Source: Colius striatus (lineage: Eukaryota > Chordata > Aves > Coliiformes > Coliidae). Taken from it: a stretch of 64,000 nucleotides of DNA. Within the stretch, counting starts at the first letter, position 1. Each line of letters opens with the position of its first letter. The stretch lies in assembly GCF_028858725.1 (NCBI RefSeq), contig NC_084773.1:21832850-21896849 (forward strand), written 5' to 3'. The translations under genes were made by a program, and so were the position numbers. Under the pieces are notes generated by a model. That model made no database searches. It saw only the letters and a list, made by a program, of their open reading frames with translations, and was not told the DNA's origin. Positions 13,531 through 24,211 of this stretch are shown one piece after another.

Positions 13531-13644
13531 ATGGCAGAGGAGCGGGCTGAGCTGGAGGAGAGGATCATCATCAAGGACCAGCACACCAAGGAGATCGACC
13601 TGGTGAACAGAGACCCAAAGCACATCAACGAGGACGTTGTGAAG
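13531..13644 (+). CDS. CAV3: Caveolin-3, coding exon 1 (residues 1-38)
   Basis: Caveolin-3 is the muscle caveolin that oligomerises to coat caveolae at the sarcolemma and scaffolds signalling proteins. This exon encodes the cytosolic N-terminus. It contains [19 protein letters not shown], nearly identical to the mammalian segment [19 protein letters not shown]. The start is the ATG at 13531, in good context (gccATGG), and gives the same total length as human CAV3 (151 aa). The first residues differ from mammals: one initial Met instead of two, an extra Ile in the III run, and Thr19 where human has Cys19. The exon ends after codon 38 in phase 0 at a donor reading AAG then GTAGGA. The second exon follows after a 2,623-base intron, the usual two-coding-exon structure of this gene. 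Confidence 0.96.
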
Positions 13645-16267
13645 GTAGGATTTGCTTGGCACTGCCTCCTTAACTCACCCATCCTACCAGGGCTGCCATC
13701 CTGCACGTGGCTCAGCCCCAGCCAAGGCTGCCAGCCCCGGGTGCGGGTGCCTGGGGAGGTGGCACTGCCTGTGGCTGCAGGGACATAACCCACCACGAGC
13801 CATGGCCCTGCTGCCAGGACATCCAGACACCAGATCACCTCAATGCACTCTCTCTCATTCCTTGAATGCACTTTGCAACTCCAGGGGCTGCAGCTTGAAA
13901 AATGCCTGGAGATGCTCTGCTTTGTGCCAGTCAGCAGGGAGCCAAAAATAAAACAGCCCATAGTGCTGATTTAAAGAGGACCTTGCAAAAAAGCTGCTGG
14001 TCTGCAAGACCTGACAGCCTGAGCACCAGAGCTTTTAGATACGTGCTATCCTGTTTGGAAGGAGATTGTTTCTCCCCCATGGCAGCAGGAGGGTGCAGCA
14101 ATCCTTCTCTGCCTGGCTTTGGTCAGGAGTTCTCAGTCTGGCTGCTCAGGGAAGCACTTCCCTGAGGGCTGGCCGCTGAAACAGGGGTGTTCTAAGCTCT
14201 GTTAGCATTATACCAGAAACTGTTTCATCCCAAGGAGAACGGGAGGAGATGGAAGGGGTTTGTTAAAGCTGTGTTTGAGACATCCAAGTGGGTGCTGTGC
14301 TGGAAGGGACAGCACATACCAAGCTGCTCACAAAGGCTTTGGACAGGCCGTGCTGCTGAAGTGCGAGTCTGCATTGTGCATTAGACCATTGCTACAGCTA
14401 AAACCATGGCAGGGGTGGGCTGAGACCCCCAAGAGGAGCTGTGACTGTGACAGGCACAGACAGGCACCCTTGGGCACAGCGAGACATGCCTGTGACAGCT
14501 GCCAGCCCCTCGCTATCTGCAGCGTGTCCCCAGCCTGTCCCACAGCCATAGCACATCACGCCAGCACATCTCAGCAGCCCCAGCCCAGGCTGCAGGCAGC
14601 ACCACGCTGCCATACAACAAGGATCAGGACAGGGGCACACCAACCTGCTCCCCAGCTTGGGCATGGCACCAGCAACTACTGGGGCTAATGCCAGCGCCTC
14701 CCAGGCCACCCCTAGCCCCTCGCACCAGTCCCATTTGCACTGGTGCTTCAGCAGCTGGGGAAGATTTCAGAGTGCTTGCTGAAGCTACCTACCCTTCCTC
14801 ACACCTTAAATACAGCACAGCTGGTACAGTTGGGGAGGGAGGGCAGAGCCAGCCCTGAGACAGGGAGCACAGCTCACCCCACTGCTGCTCAAGCTTCCCA
14901 AACACACAGCCAAAGCCTCCCTGCTCTTCATCCAGTGGTGACAGACTCCAGCCCACCCTGGGCATTAAAGCACATAATGCTCTCAGAGAGCAGTGGGTAC
15001 AGAGACAATGGCAGGGAAGCAGAGAAGCAAAGTGCTCTGCTGAAACCCCACATGTAAACCCATCCCAAGCATTACAGAGCAACAGCCACCATCTGAAACC
15101 ACATTAAAGTTACAACAGTTGCAACAGCCACTAAAGCTTTGCAGAGCTTTGGAAGCCTCCTCCCAGGCAAAGCAAGAGCACCAGAGCAGTACCTGTATCC
15201 CCTGGTCCTGAACACGCCAGGCACTGCTCAGCTCAGGCTCTGCTGCTGCTCCTCCAGCCCCACTTCTGGTACAGGGCTGGCAGTAGCAGCAGCCTATAAG
15301 AGTCCCTGCCCAGCTGCTGCTGCTTCATTAACTGATGCCCTAATGAGCTTGTCAGGCAGCTGAGGGTGATGTGCTCCCCGGTGCCCTCCCCTGAGCAGCG
15401 GGGCAGTCCTGGGAGCTGCTGACCTGCCTCCCTGCTCCTCATCCACCTCAATATTTCTCTGGCTACCTCCTGCCCACTCCAGGAAATTAAAGATGGTGCA
15501 AAATGATTCTATGACCAGAGTGCTTCCAAAACCAGAATGGATATTGCCATTTAGCATAAGTGTACAAACAGGCACGTTAGCTTCCCAAGGAAAGGCCATG
15601 CTATTTTTCAAGACAATTAGCTTGGCTCACACAGCCCCTGGAAATGAGTTATGCCACCATCAGATCTCTGTGCGTGGTTCAGAGGCTTTTGAGAGCATTT
15701 GTCATTCAGAGGCAGTGGCAGAGCCTCTCCCAGCAGCACTGTCCCTGTAAGGGCATGGCCGAGCCCATCTCTCTCCAGACACAATGCAGACAGAACCGAG
15801 CACCTCGCCTTCACCTATAGAAATAAATAACTCATAAATCAAGAGAGCTGCTGGGCTTTTCTTAGCACAAACCACCTTCTCACCGAGCAGGCAGCCCGTG
15901 TCCCTGAATGCTAAAAAAGGGCAGGGACGGGCTCTGGCCTCCTCCAGATAAACACTCCCACGCACAGCTCCCGGCCCTGGCACCCGCAAGTGCTGTGCAG
16001 AGCCGGAGCTCTGGGGCTGAGGGACAGCCCCGGGGCAGTTCATGAGTCCAGGGCTCACTGGGGGTTAAGGCTTCGTGCCCAGGGGCCGGCTCGGGCGGTG
16101 CCAGTGCCCGCTCCCAGGGCTCTGCTGCTGCACCGCGCCGGTCCCTGCTCGGGGTGCAGGGCTCCATCCTCCCGGCCCCTTCCCTTCGGGCTCTGCTCTC
16201 ACTGCAGTGGATCCTCGTCCTTGCATCCCCACCAAAGCCCCCTCAGCTGCGTGTCCCCTCCTCGCAG
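13645..16267 (+). other. CAV3: CAV3 intron 1
   Basis: This is a phase-0 intron with donor GTAGGA at its start and acceptor CTCGCAG at its end. The last 300 bases are GC-rich. No exon, RNA gene or clear interspersed repeat was recognised inside it. Open frames running into exon 2 from upstream are only extensions of the coding frame through intron sequence. Confidence 0.85.
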
Positions 16268-16609
16268 GTGGATTTTGAGGATGTGATAGCTGAGCCAGTG
16301 GGAACATACAGCTTCGACGGCGTCTGGAAAGCCAGTTACACCACCTTCACCGTCAGCAAGTACTGGTGTTACCGGCTGCTCTCTGCCATCCTGGGCATCC
16401 CCTTGGCAGTCGTCTGGGGCTTCCTCTTTGCCCTCATCTCCTTCTGCCACATCTGGGCGGTGGTGCCCTGCATCAAGAGCTACCTGATAGAGATCCAGTG
16501 CGTCAGCCGAATCTACTCCCTCTGCATCCACACCTTCTGCGACCCGCTCTTCGAGGCGCTCTCCAAGATCTGCAGCAACGTCAGGGTTGCTCTGCGGAAG
16601 GAGATCTAA
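16268..16609 (+). CDS. CAV3: Caveolin-3, coding exon 2 (residues 39-151)
   Basis: This exon encodes the functional core of caveolin-3. The caveolin signature FEDVIAEP is at residues 41-48 and the scaffolding domain [20 protein letters not shown] at 55-74. A hydrophobic intramembrane hairpin covers roughly 75-107, followed by an amphipathic C-terminal segment. The three C-terminal cysteines that are palmitoylated in the caveolin family are present at 106, 116 and 129. Pro105, the residue altered in a human muscular dystrophy allele, is conserved. The acceptor is CTCGCAG before GTGGATTTT, phase 0, and the stop TAA is at 16607-16609. The two exons give 151 aa, exactly the family length. The gene converges on OXTR, which lies on the opposite strand about 3 kb further on. 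Confidence 0.97.
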   Translation: MDFEDVIAEPVGTYSFDGVWKASYTTFTVSKYWCYRLLSAILGIPLAVVWGFLFALISFCHIWAVVPCIKSYLIEIQCVSRIYSLCIHTFCDPLFEALSKICSNVRVALRKEI

Positions 16610-17041
16610 CAGCAGCCCCCACCAGCCCTGTGCCAGCCCAGCCCCCGCAGCGTGCCCTGCCCCGGGGCACACAGACCCCTGCCCAGGGACCCGCTGGCGC
16701 TTGGGGATGCTCCTTGCAGGCGGAGGCGTGCCGGGCTGCCCCTCGCTCCATCCCAAAGCCAGAAGCTTTAGGAGAAGAGCCCACGGAGCTCAGTGAGCAG
16801 CCTGGGGAGAGACCCCCTGCCCTCCAGAGCCCTCAGCACCGTGCCCTGCTCCTGGGGGTCTGCAGCACCTCCCGGACCACAGCCCTGGGCCACGGCCTGC
16901 AGCTGCAGAGTGGGAAGAGAGGCTGCAGAGGTGCTGCTGGACAACAGACCAAACCCTGCCTGCCTCTCTGTCCCTCCAGCCTGACACTGAGAAACACATT
17001 TGCTACTGTTTGCCACAAGTAGCTGTCGTAGGAGCTTCTGT

Positions 17042-17047
17042 ATTAAA
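17042..17047 (+). terminator. CAV3: Candidate CAV3 proximal poly(A) signal (ATTAAA)
   Basis: ATTAAA lies 433 bases after the CAV3 stop codon, followed within 60 bases by GT/T-rich sequence (tgctttgttttcatgtgtgt). It is the first plausible poly(A) signal after the stop. AATAAA at 18050-18055 is an alternative giving a 3' UTR of about 1.45 kb. Confidence 0.45.
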
Positions 17048-17644
17048 GCACACTGCTAAGAAGTGTTATGGATAGAATAGCAAAAACAAGCTGCTTTGTT
17101 TTCATGTGTGTTTGCATTTCAGCAACGCTTTGGAACCCAGATCAAACCGTGCATGGAAGTGATGTCTGCCTGCTGGGGTGTGTGCTGAGCCCTGGCCACC
17201 GGCCACGGGTGCAGCCTGGCAGGCACAGTGCTGCTGGGGCAGTGTCTGGGCAGCAGGGCCACAAAGGGCAGCTGAGCACTTCTCCTGGGACGTGGCAAGC
17301 TCGGCTGTAGGCTTTGGCTTGTTTCTCAGGGAGAATGATGACCAGGTGCCTGCTCTGTCCCATCACAGTGTGCTCCTGCCCCGGCTCAGCGCCTGAGTGC
17401 AGCAGAACCAGGCAGCCTCTCAGGCTCTGCCCCAGGGAGGACACTCAACACCCCCTGCAGTCCCCTCCCACAGCCCCATGGGCTCACCCAGAGGGGGCAG
17501 AGGAAGGAGCCTCCTCCGGGACCCTTCTCACTCCCTGTCGCTCTGTCTCCAGTGAAAACACAGGGACGAGGGGAAAAAGTCCCGACTTGGAGCTACTTCC
17601 TCCCCTGCATTGTCAATTAATTTGTTTAATCCATCTTTACTTTG

Positions 17645-17716
17645 CCATACTTTAACTTTGAGGCACTGAAATGCCTCTTTGGCTCTAGCCTTAAGTGCTT
17701 TGCTGAATCAGGGCCC
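17645..17716 (+). repeat. Possible relic of an ancient sauropsid interspersed repeat
   Basis: The block ends with ttaagtgctttgctgaatca followed by gggccc. This resembles the end of an old, diverged repeat I recall from bird and turtle genomes in which 'gcttaagtgctttgctgaat' recurs. Only this short segment matches, and the family name is not certain. Confidence 0.3.
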
Positions 17717-19039
17717 AGGAGGCCTCGTTGTTCAGAGGTTATTCTCAATTGTGTTCATGTGCTTTTCCTCCCTTGGCTTCCATCAAAGACTTGGAGTCAA
17801 AGTTTCTCCCTCGTGCCATGCCAAGGACAAGAAAGAGCCAGGTTTTCTCTTGGTGCTCTTCCCATGGCTTGGGACTGTGAGCTTCCACTTTTCCCTAGCA
17901 ATGTAGCATCAGTGCTGCGGCAGCACCAGCCCTGGGGATGGATGGAGCCACAAGGAAAAAGGGAAGAGATTGCGATATTTGTATGGGGAGGGGGAAAAAA
18001 GCCTCCAAAACCATTTTGTCATGAGCATTTTTTTAAAGCTTTTTGTGGGAATAAAAGTAATTTAAACCAGCCCTGGGATTACACTGGTTTTAGTTTTGTG
18101 TTGGTTCTAGTGGTTCACAGCCTGAACCCAAAACCCTTCAAACCCTCCAAACCCTCGGAACCGCAGCCGTCTGTGGGCTCCCCACACCCGGAGCACACGC
18201 TGCTCACCTCTCTGCTCCTCTGCTTTGCTTTTGACCCTTACGAAGAGCTTTTCAACAGTGTGTTTGACGCCCTTCCACTGCCACAAGCCCGGAGCGCCTG
18301 TTCCCATCCCCGTTTAGCCGCAGTGTGGCCGTGATGAAGAGCACAGCATCCCCTGCCCGCCCGACCCGGCAACTGCAGCCTGGGCTCACACGGCAATGCC
18401 CTGCCTCTCCCCAGGCTTCCTCCTTGCTCCGTGCATCAGTCCTGGAACAATCTGTAAGGACATTGAATTCCCTCCTGTCAGAGGGAGCCTGCCCAGGCCC
18501 CCAGGCTGAGCATCAAATGGGACCCTCCGCTTGTTTTGTGCTGGAGCTCAGTTACTCTAAAGAAGGAAGGTGAACGTGGGAGGAAGGTGCTATTTGCTCT
18601 CCTAAAGATTTAAACCAGTCTTGTGAAAGCTCTGAAGCTGAATGTGCCAGATCCTATTCAGCAAATGTCCTGGAGCCCACCTGAAGCTACTACAGCAAAC
18701 CAGAGGAGTGCCAGGATCCCAAAGGTGAAAATGTACCTGCTGATGGCAGTGGAAGAATAAAGTACACACTTCAATGCATTTTTCATCTTCCTTCTCACCA
18801 TGTAAGGCCAAACCACATCCCCTTTGCCTGCATGCAGCCCTTGCTGCTGCTCATCCTCCTGCAGAGCGTGCAGAGCTCAAGTGCTCGGCTGCAGCTCTCC
18901 ACCAACAAGAGCATCCCCATGCTGAGCATACTTGGGGCTTGTGTCCAGCGCTGTTTCCCAGTGGTTTCCTTCATTTCCTGAGTGTGGTGCTGCTTCTGCA
19001 CATCCCCTCCTGCCTTCCATCAAGACACAGTCAGAAAAC

Positions 19040-19045
19040 TTTATT
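19040..19045 (-). terminator. OXTR: Candidate OXTR poly(A) signal (AATAAA, minus strand)
   Basis: The plus strand reads tttatt, giving AATAAA on the minus strand 603 bases beyond the OXTR stop codon. It is the first canonical hexamer I found downstream of the gene. A plus-strand AATAAA lies only 18 bases away at 19063-19068, so signals for the two converging genes nearly overlap. Confidence 0.5.
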
Positions 19046-19062
19046 TACAAGTGTTTCTTAAC

Positions 19063-19068
19063 AATAAA
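19063..19068 (+). terminator. Plus-strand AATAAA facing the OXTR 3' end
   Basis: A canonical hexamer within acaataaaaaatat, on the CAV3 strand but about 2.45 kb past the CAV3 stop. It would serve only a long CAV3 3' UTR, or act as a backstop that prevents read-through into OXTR. Confidence 0.3.
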
Positions 19069-19647
19069 AAATATCCATGCCACGAGCATGAGCTTGTGTG
19101 TTACAGAGCAAGGAAGCTGCATCGGTGGGAAGGGCTACATGTGATCTGCAGGGAACCCAAAGCAAAAGCTCAGCCTCAGGGGCTCAGTGGGAGCCTGTTA
19201 AACCCCACAGAGCCTGGCTGTAACCCCCTACTCCTGCTGAGGAGCTGAGAAGCACACTCAGCAAACGTGGTATTGCGCAGATGCCCCGGCCCTGCCCTCG
19301 TGTCTGCTCCCCCGGCTTCCCTGATGCCTCACACAGCCCATGGGCAGAGCTGCAGGTGGGGATGTGTCCCAGGAGCCCTGTCCCTGCTGTCCCCATCCCA
19401 CAGCAGCAGGACTGCCCTGCTCCATGCCGGCACTGACCCCAGCAGGCCGGGTGGTTTTGAGGCTCAGAAGCAGGTTCCTGGTGTCCAGCCCCAGGCAGCA
19501 CTGAAACTTGGGCCCCTGAGGTCCTCCCTCACCTTGCACACGGGGTAAGGAGCGAGCGCTGCACATGCTGCCGTGCACACAGACATATATACACCGATCT
19601 ACACTGAGCCCCCAGCTGGATCCACGAGGTCCCAGCCAGCAACGGCC

Positions 19648-19895
19648 TCACGCCATGGCCGGCTGCATGAAGCTCTTCTGGCTCGTGCTCTTGCAGCTGA
19701 GGACGAAGGAGGAGGAGTTGCTCTTCCTGCTGACGCTCAGGTCACACGCCGGCCGCGACTTCAGGTAGCGCGTGGAGCAGCAGAGGAAGCGCCGCATCAG
19801 GTCGTGGAAGAGGTGTCCTGTGTAGAGCATGTAGATCCAGGGGTTGCAGCAGCTGTTGAGGCTGGCCAGCAGCATGGCGATGATGAACGGGGAGG
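19648..19895 (-). CDS. OXTR: Oxytocin/mesotocin receptor, coding exon 2 (residues 311-392)
   Basis: This exon carries TM7, helix 8 and the cytoplasmic tail. It opens by completing the phase-1 codon for Ala311 and reads ASPFIIAMLLASLNSCCNPW, the vasopressin/oxytocin receptor TM7; the NPxxY motif is NPWIY at 328-332. It is followed by GHLFHDL and a double cysteine (RRFLCCS) expected to be palmitoylated. The tail has a serine-rich SNSSSFVLS stretch, a likely phosphorylation and arrestin region that is also present in mammals. The acceptor is CCCCGCAG before CCTCCCCG. The stop TGA occupies 19648-19650. The extreme C-terminus (FMQPAMA) differs from the mammalian end, as is common in this gene. Confidence 0.96.
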
Positions 19896-22800
19896 CTGCG
19901 GGGCAGAACATGGCAGCGTCAGGGCACGGCCTCGGGGGGCTGTGCCGGGAGCCCCCAGCCCTGCCAGCACCTCCTGCCGGGGTTTGCTGCCCTGCCTGCA
20001 GCACCACGGCCCGTTCCTCACGGCGGGGAAGCGAGCCTGGCTGTAAGGCACTGGGGTTAGGCTTTCCCCCAGGACAGCTGTGCTTTCCCTGCTGCCCGCT
20101 CAGCCTCCCCCCAGACACGTGGCTCTCGCTGCCCCCAGCATCGCCTGCGCAGTCTGCCTCTGTCCTCCTGCAGCAGCAAGGAGTGAGCACGGCCTCTTGG
20201 AGCTGCCACAGCAAAGAACAGGACCAGGGGCTGTGCCTACCACCCACCCTGGCCGAGGGGACGGTGCATCCGTGCCTCTTTGCCCGCACTCTCCCAGCCC
20301 TGGTGACTGGTGGCTTTTCCCTTTCCCCCTCAACTAGTTTTTCACACCACCACTCTGCCCAGGGCAGCAACAGCCCTTCCCGTGTCAGGAACGAAGGCTG
20401 GGGCCCGGCAATGCCCCAGCTCCCAGTGTGATGTGGGGAGCAGGAGGCAACGGCGGCAGCTCCGGCTGCTGCTCTCCGCTGCCAGGGCACAAAGCACCCA
20501 GCTGCCCCACCTGAGAGGGCAGGTTGGGGCTCCTGGTGCAAAGGGGACGGTGTGTCTGGCACCAAGCAGAGGCAGCCCGTCTGTGAAGCGGCTGCAGGGG
20601 GCACAGAGCCTCTGTGTGCTCAGCCCATCTCTGCCCTCCTCGTGCTCACAGGGGACACGCCAGCAGGATGTGTGCGTGTGTTTGGCTCTTTCTGCTCCCT
20701 TTCTGCCTCTGCAAAAACCCACTCACGGTTTTGAAGCTAGAAAGGAAGTGTGAATAATGAACTCTAGTTTCCAAATTCACCTTTAACCAGCTCATGCATA
20801 ATTCCTGCTCTGGCCATGTCTGGTCCATTCGCTTTTAATTCCAAGCATAGGCTAGAGGAACCCCATGGGGGCTGGCTCACAGGGCTGAGGCACAAGACCT
20901 GAAACGCTTCACAGCACTTCTATCCACTTAGAAAGATGCAGCCAGAGCTGACTCAGCTCTTTGCTCCCTGTGGGAGATAAATTGAATTTCATGGTACTTA
21001 AGGCAGGGCAGGTCTGGAGCGTGGCTCTCTCCCAGGACTGACAGAGAGCCCCGAGGGGGCTGCAAAGAGCAAGTTCTGCCCCTCGGGGCTGTTCTCTCTG
21101 CCCGGGCTCTGAGCATCCCCCACAGGGGGCTGGGGAGGGAGGGGGGGACAGTCAGGGGCAGGGGCTGTGCCTGGGGAAGAGCTGCAGGAGCTCTGCTGCA
21201 ACACTGCTACAGAAGGGAAATGAGATGAGGACGGCTCACTAACTCCCATGTAGAAAGATGCCATCACTCACAGCCCACGTCTCAGGGCACCAGCTCCCAA
21301 GATAACCAATATAACAGTTACCCTGCTTCACAGCCTCACTATTGCCATCACACATGCTTTAAGCCAACTTTGGCTCAAAGCTTAAAATGCCACATGTACA
21401 TTACCTGTAACATGTGTAGAGCAGAAACCTCATTGAAACCAAGGTTCTGTGAGGGATCCCCAGTGCTTAAGCCAACACCTGTAGCTCCAACCAGCACTTA
21501 CACAGGCTGTAGGTTTGCATGGCAAAGGTGGGGATGGCCCCTGCCTGGCCTGGGTATGTGGTACCAGGCTGATACTCCCAGGGAGCCTGGCACTACAGAG
21601 CTCTACACACACATCCAGGCCTTTGCCCCCACCCCACAGCAGCCATGGGCACAAGATACCAAAGGGGCTGCCTGGCCCCAGAGCTCAGCGGAGCCCAGGC
21701 AGGGCGAGGGGGAGCGGGGTGGGTGGGTGGCAGGAGGGGACCCCTGCCCCATCCTGTGCCCTGCCTGGCACTGTGCAGCTTCTGCACTTCCAGCTTCCAT
21801 AGGATAAGGAAGAAGTGTGTGTTACAACATGAGGAACTGTGTAGAAAGCCACTGCATCAGCACCAGTAGGGTGAGATCTCTGGTTATCATGTCACCAACA
21901 GGGAAAGGAGCGCTTCATCCGTTGGGTTTTCTACAGCCTTATCTTTTAGCCCTGACACAGATCAAGCCGCAGCAGACTTTGCATGCTGTGCAGGTGAAGG
22001 CACAGCCATGCCAGGCGTGGGATGGGAGCAGCACGGGGCTGCTGACACCAGACCAAGCACTGAGCACCCCTCTGCTGACGCCCACGGTCTGCGGCTCACC
22101 ACGTGCCGGGAGGAAACGCTCAGGCAGAATGCTGCAGGGTTCCTGCTCAGCATTAGTTCAATTAGGCATAAACAGACTTCCCTTCACCAGGGACACCCTT
22201 TCTGACACCCTCTGTGGGGAAACCTAAACATTTTGAGGCAGGCATCCATCCCTCCCGCAGTCCCTGCAATCGGCAGCCGCCTCCTGCCCCGCCGGCTGCA
22301 GCTCCCTCCTCTGACCCTGAGCCCATGCACACTGCAACACCCAGATTCCCTTTCTGCTGTGGAGTACAGCTTTCTGCTGCCAGGTGCCCCAGGTGCTGCC
22401 CTGCCAAGGCAGCCCAAGCCTCGGTGCAAAGGGAAAAAGATCTGGCACTGCCAGGAACACAGCAGGCAAAACTCATTTCTTCCGCAGAGGAAGAGGAGGG
22501 TGGGCGTGGGAGGAAGGGCTGGGGTCTCCCAGTATTCACTGTCCACAGTAACCTGCCTGAGGGGTTCCTTCCCTGTGCCATGCATGCCTCCGACAAATCC
22601 TCTGTCAAAACTCGCACCCTCTCCTGCAGACAGGGGAAAGGTGAAGGAAAGGGGAGTTTGGTACAGCTCAGCGTGGCTGGAGCTGCCCGAGCTGCCCAAA
22701 AGCACAGCAAAGCAGAAAAGGAAAGGGAAGGGAAGTCCTGGCAGGGCTGACAGCACCGGGTGAGCAAGGGAAAGTGTCCCGGGGCAGCGGGCAGGCTGCG

Positions 22801-24211
22801 AGGGGGGAGCATCCCCCCTCCTCACCGCAGGAACCAGCGGAGCGGCAGAGGTTTGTTTGCTGATGAGTCAGGTGGAAGCCCTCGGGACTGCGGGTTTGAA
22901 GTACAGCAAAACGGAGCCACACTGCTTCATCCCAGGGTGTATCTGAAAGCTAGAAGTTCTGAGCAGCCTAAATGGTCAGAACTAAATGGAAACCCTCTTG
23001 GGCCCCTCCCCGGAGCACCTAGGGAGGTTCATAAAGCTCTCCACCTGAAATAAAAGGAGCAGAGAGAAGCAACAAAGGCAGGTCAGGAGAGCTGGAGCCA
23101 GGCTACAAGCTTCAGTCTATGGGAGAGCAGATGTGTACAGGCTGCACGAGGCATCAGGGTTCCCACAGAGCAACACACAGTTGGAGAAGGGTTAAAGAAG
23201 AGCACAGCGTGGAAGCGAGCTTTGCCCTCGCTGTGCAGCCACTGGGGGAGCTGGGCAGGGAGGTGGCAGCAGCTCCTCGGTCTCTGACATCCCCAGACTC
23301 AGCCTTTCTGTGGAGCTGGGCCAGTCTGGCCAAGGAAGAGGCAGCCCTGGAAGCAATTTTTTTTCCCTTCTTCCCACCTCACACACTGGTGCAGAGATTT
23401 TCTGTCAAGCCTTCTGAGGCAGGGAAAGCTTTTCTTTCAAGCTTTGTCCCTGTGGGTGCAGAGGGACCACCAGCCACCTCCACCCAGAGTCAGCAAAGGC
23501 TGGCACAGCCACAAGCACGTGAGACCGAGGAGGGGAACATAGTTCACTGTGTCTGCAACCTTAGTGATGGCTGGAGCAGCCAGTACCAAGTACAAAACAA
23601 TGGCACATTGGTGACGCCACATCCCGGAAAAGCCTTTGCTTATACATCAGTGGCTTTCTGCAGGAACCATGCTCCAGTCAGGGGTAAAATGACACCAGCA
23701 CAGTCCCAGGATGGAGAGGGAAAAGGGGGCAAAAGAGTAGGAAGCAAAGAAGTCTGTGAGGACAAAATGATACAGCAAAAGAAATGAAGTCGGGCACTAC
23801 CGCTGCAGTTTCCTCCTGTGGCTGCCCCAGCCCCGGCAGGGACTGAGATCCCACACGCCCGGGGGGGCAATGGAAGCAGTGGGGACCCCAGAGCAGCCCC
23901 GGGAGGGCAGAGCTCACACACCCAAGGCAGCAAAACCCTCCCCCAGCACTCACCCCCGCAGCCCAGCCCCGAGCTGCAGCTGCCCTGGATGTGCCGGGGG
24001 CTGAGCCAGCCCTCACCCGCGCAGGGAAGCTGCTGCCTCTCGGGTGGGTTCTCCATGTTCCAGACCTTTTCCTGCCTCCCTCCCAACCCCCTGAGACCCA
24101 GCTGGGAGCAGAGGTTCTGGCTGTGGCTCGCAGCCCCTGAGCCTGCTGCGGGCGTCCCTGCAGCCGCTGCGGGAAGGGCCCAGGAGGGCGGCGGGAGGGG
24201 AGAGGACGTAC
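19896..24211 (-). other. OXTR: OXTR intron between TM6 and TM7
   Basis: A phase-1 intron of 4,316 bases, with donor GTACGT and acceptor CCCCGCAG. Its position between the TM6 and TM7 coding parts is the conserved intron of the vasopressin/oxytocin receptor family. No other gene or clear transposable element was recognised inside it. The overlapping open frames at 21,500-22,825 on both strands are GC-rich chance frames. Confidence 0.85.

Larger units (their letters stand above)
16610..19039 (+). other. CAV3 3' region and CAV3-OXTR intergenic DNA
   Basis: Non-coding sequence downstream of the CAV3 stop. Plus-strand poly(A) signals that could end CAV3 transcripts are ATTAAA at 17042-17047, AATAAA at 18050-18055 and AATAAA at 18756-18761; a further one lies at 19063-19068. 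Which is used cannot be told from sequence. The open frame spanning 17642-18334 has no recognisable domain and is taken as chance. Confidence 0.6.

Noticed and set aside
18121-18165. Telomere-like run of caaaccctc-type units
   Set aside because: Only about three degenerate units, and not the vertebrate ccctaa hexamer. It is a short local repeat, not an interstitial telomere.
17642-18334. 230-codon plus-strand open frame downstream of CAV3
   Set aside because: No domain. It spans an old repeat-like segment, a low-complexity Pro/Lys stretch and a poly(A) hexamer in the CAV3 3' region.
22162-22825. Overlapping open frames of more than 200 codons on the minus strand in the OXTR intron
   Set aside because: Two frames of the same strand and two of the other are open at once, which is typical of GC-rich non-coding DNA. 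No family was recognised.
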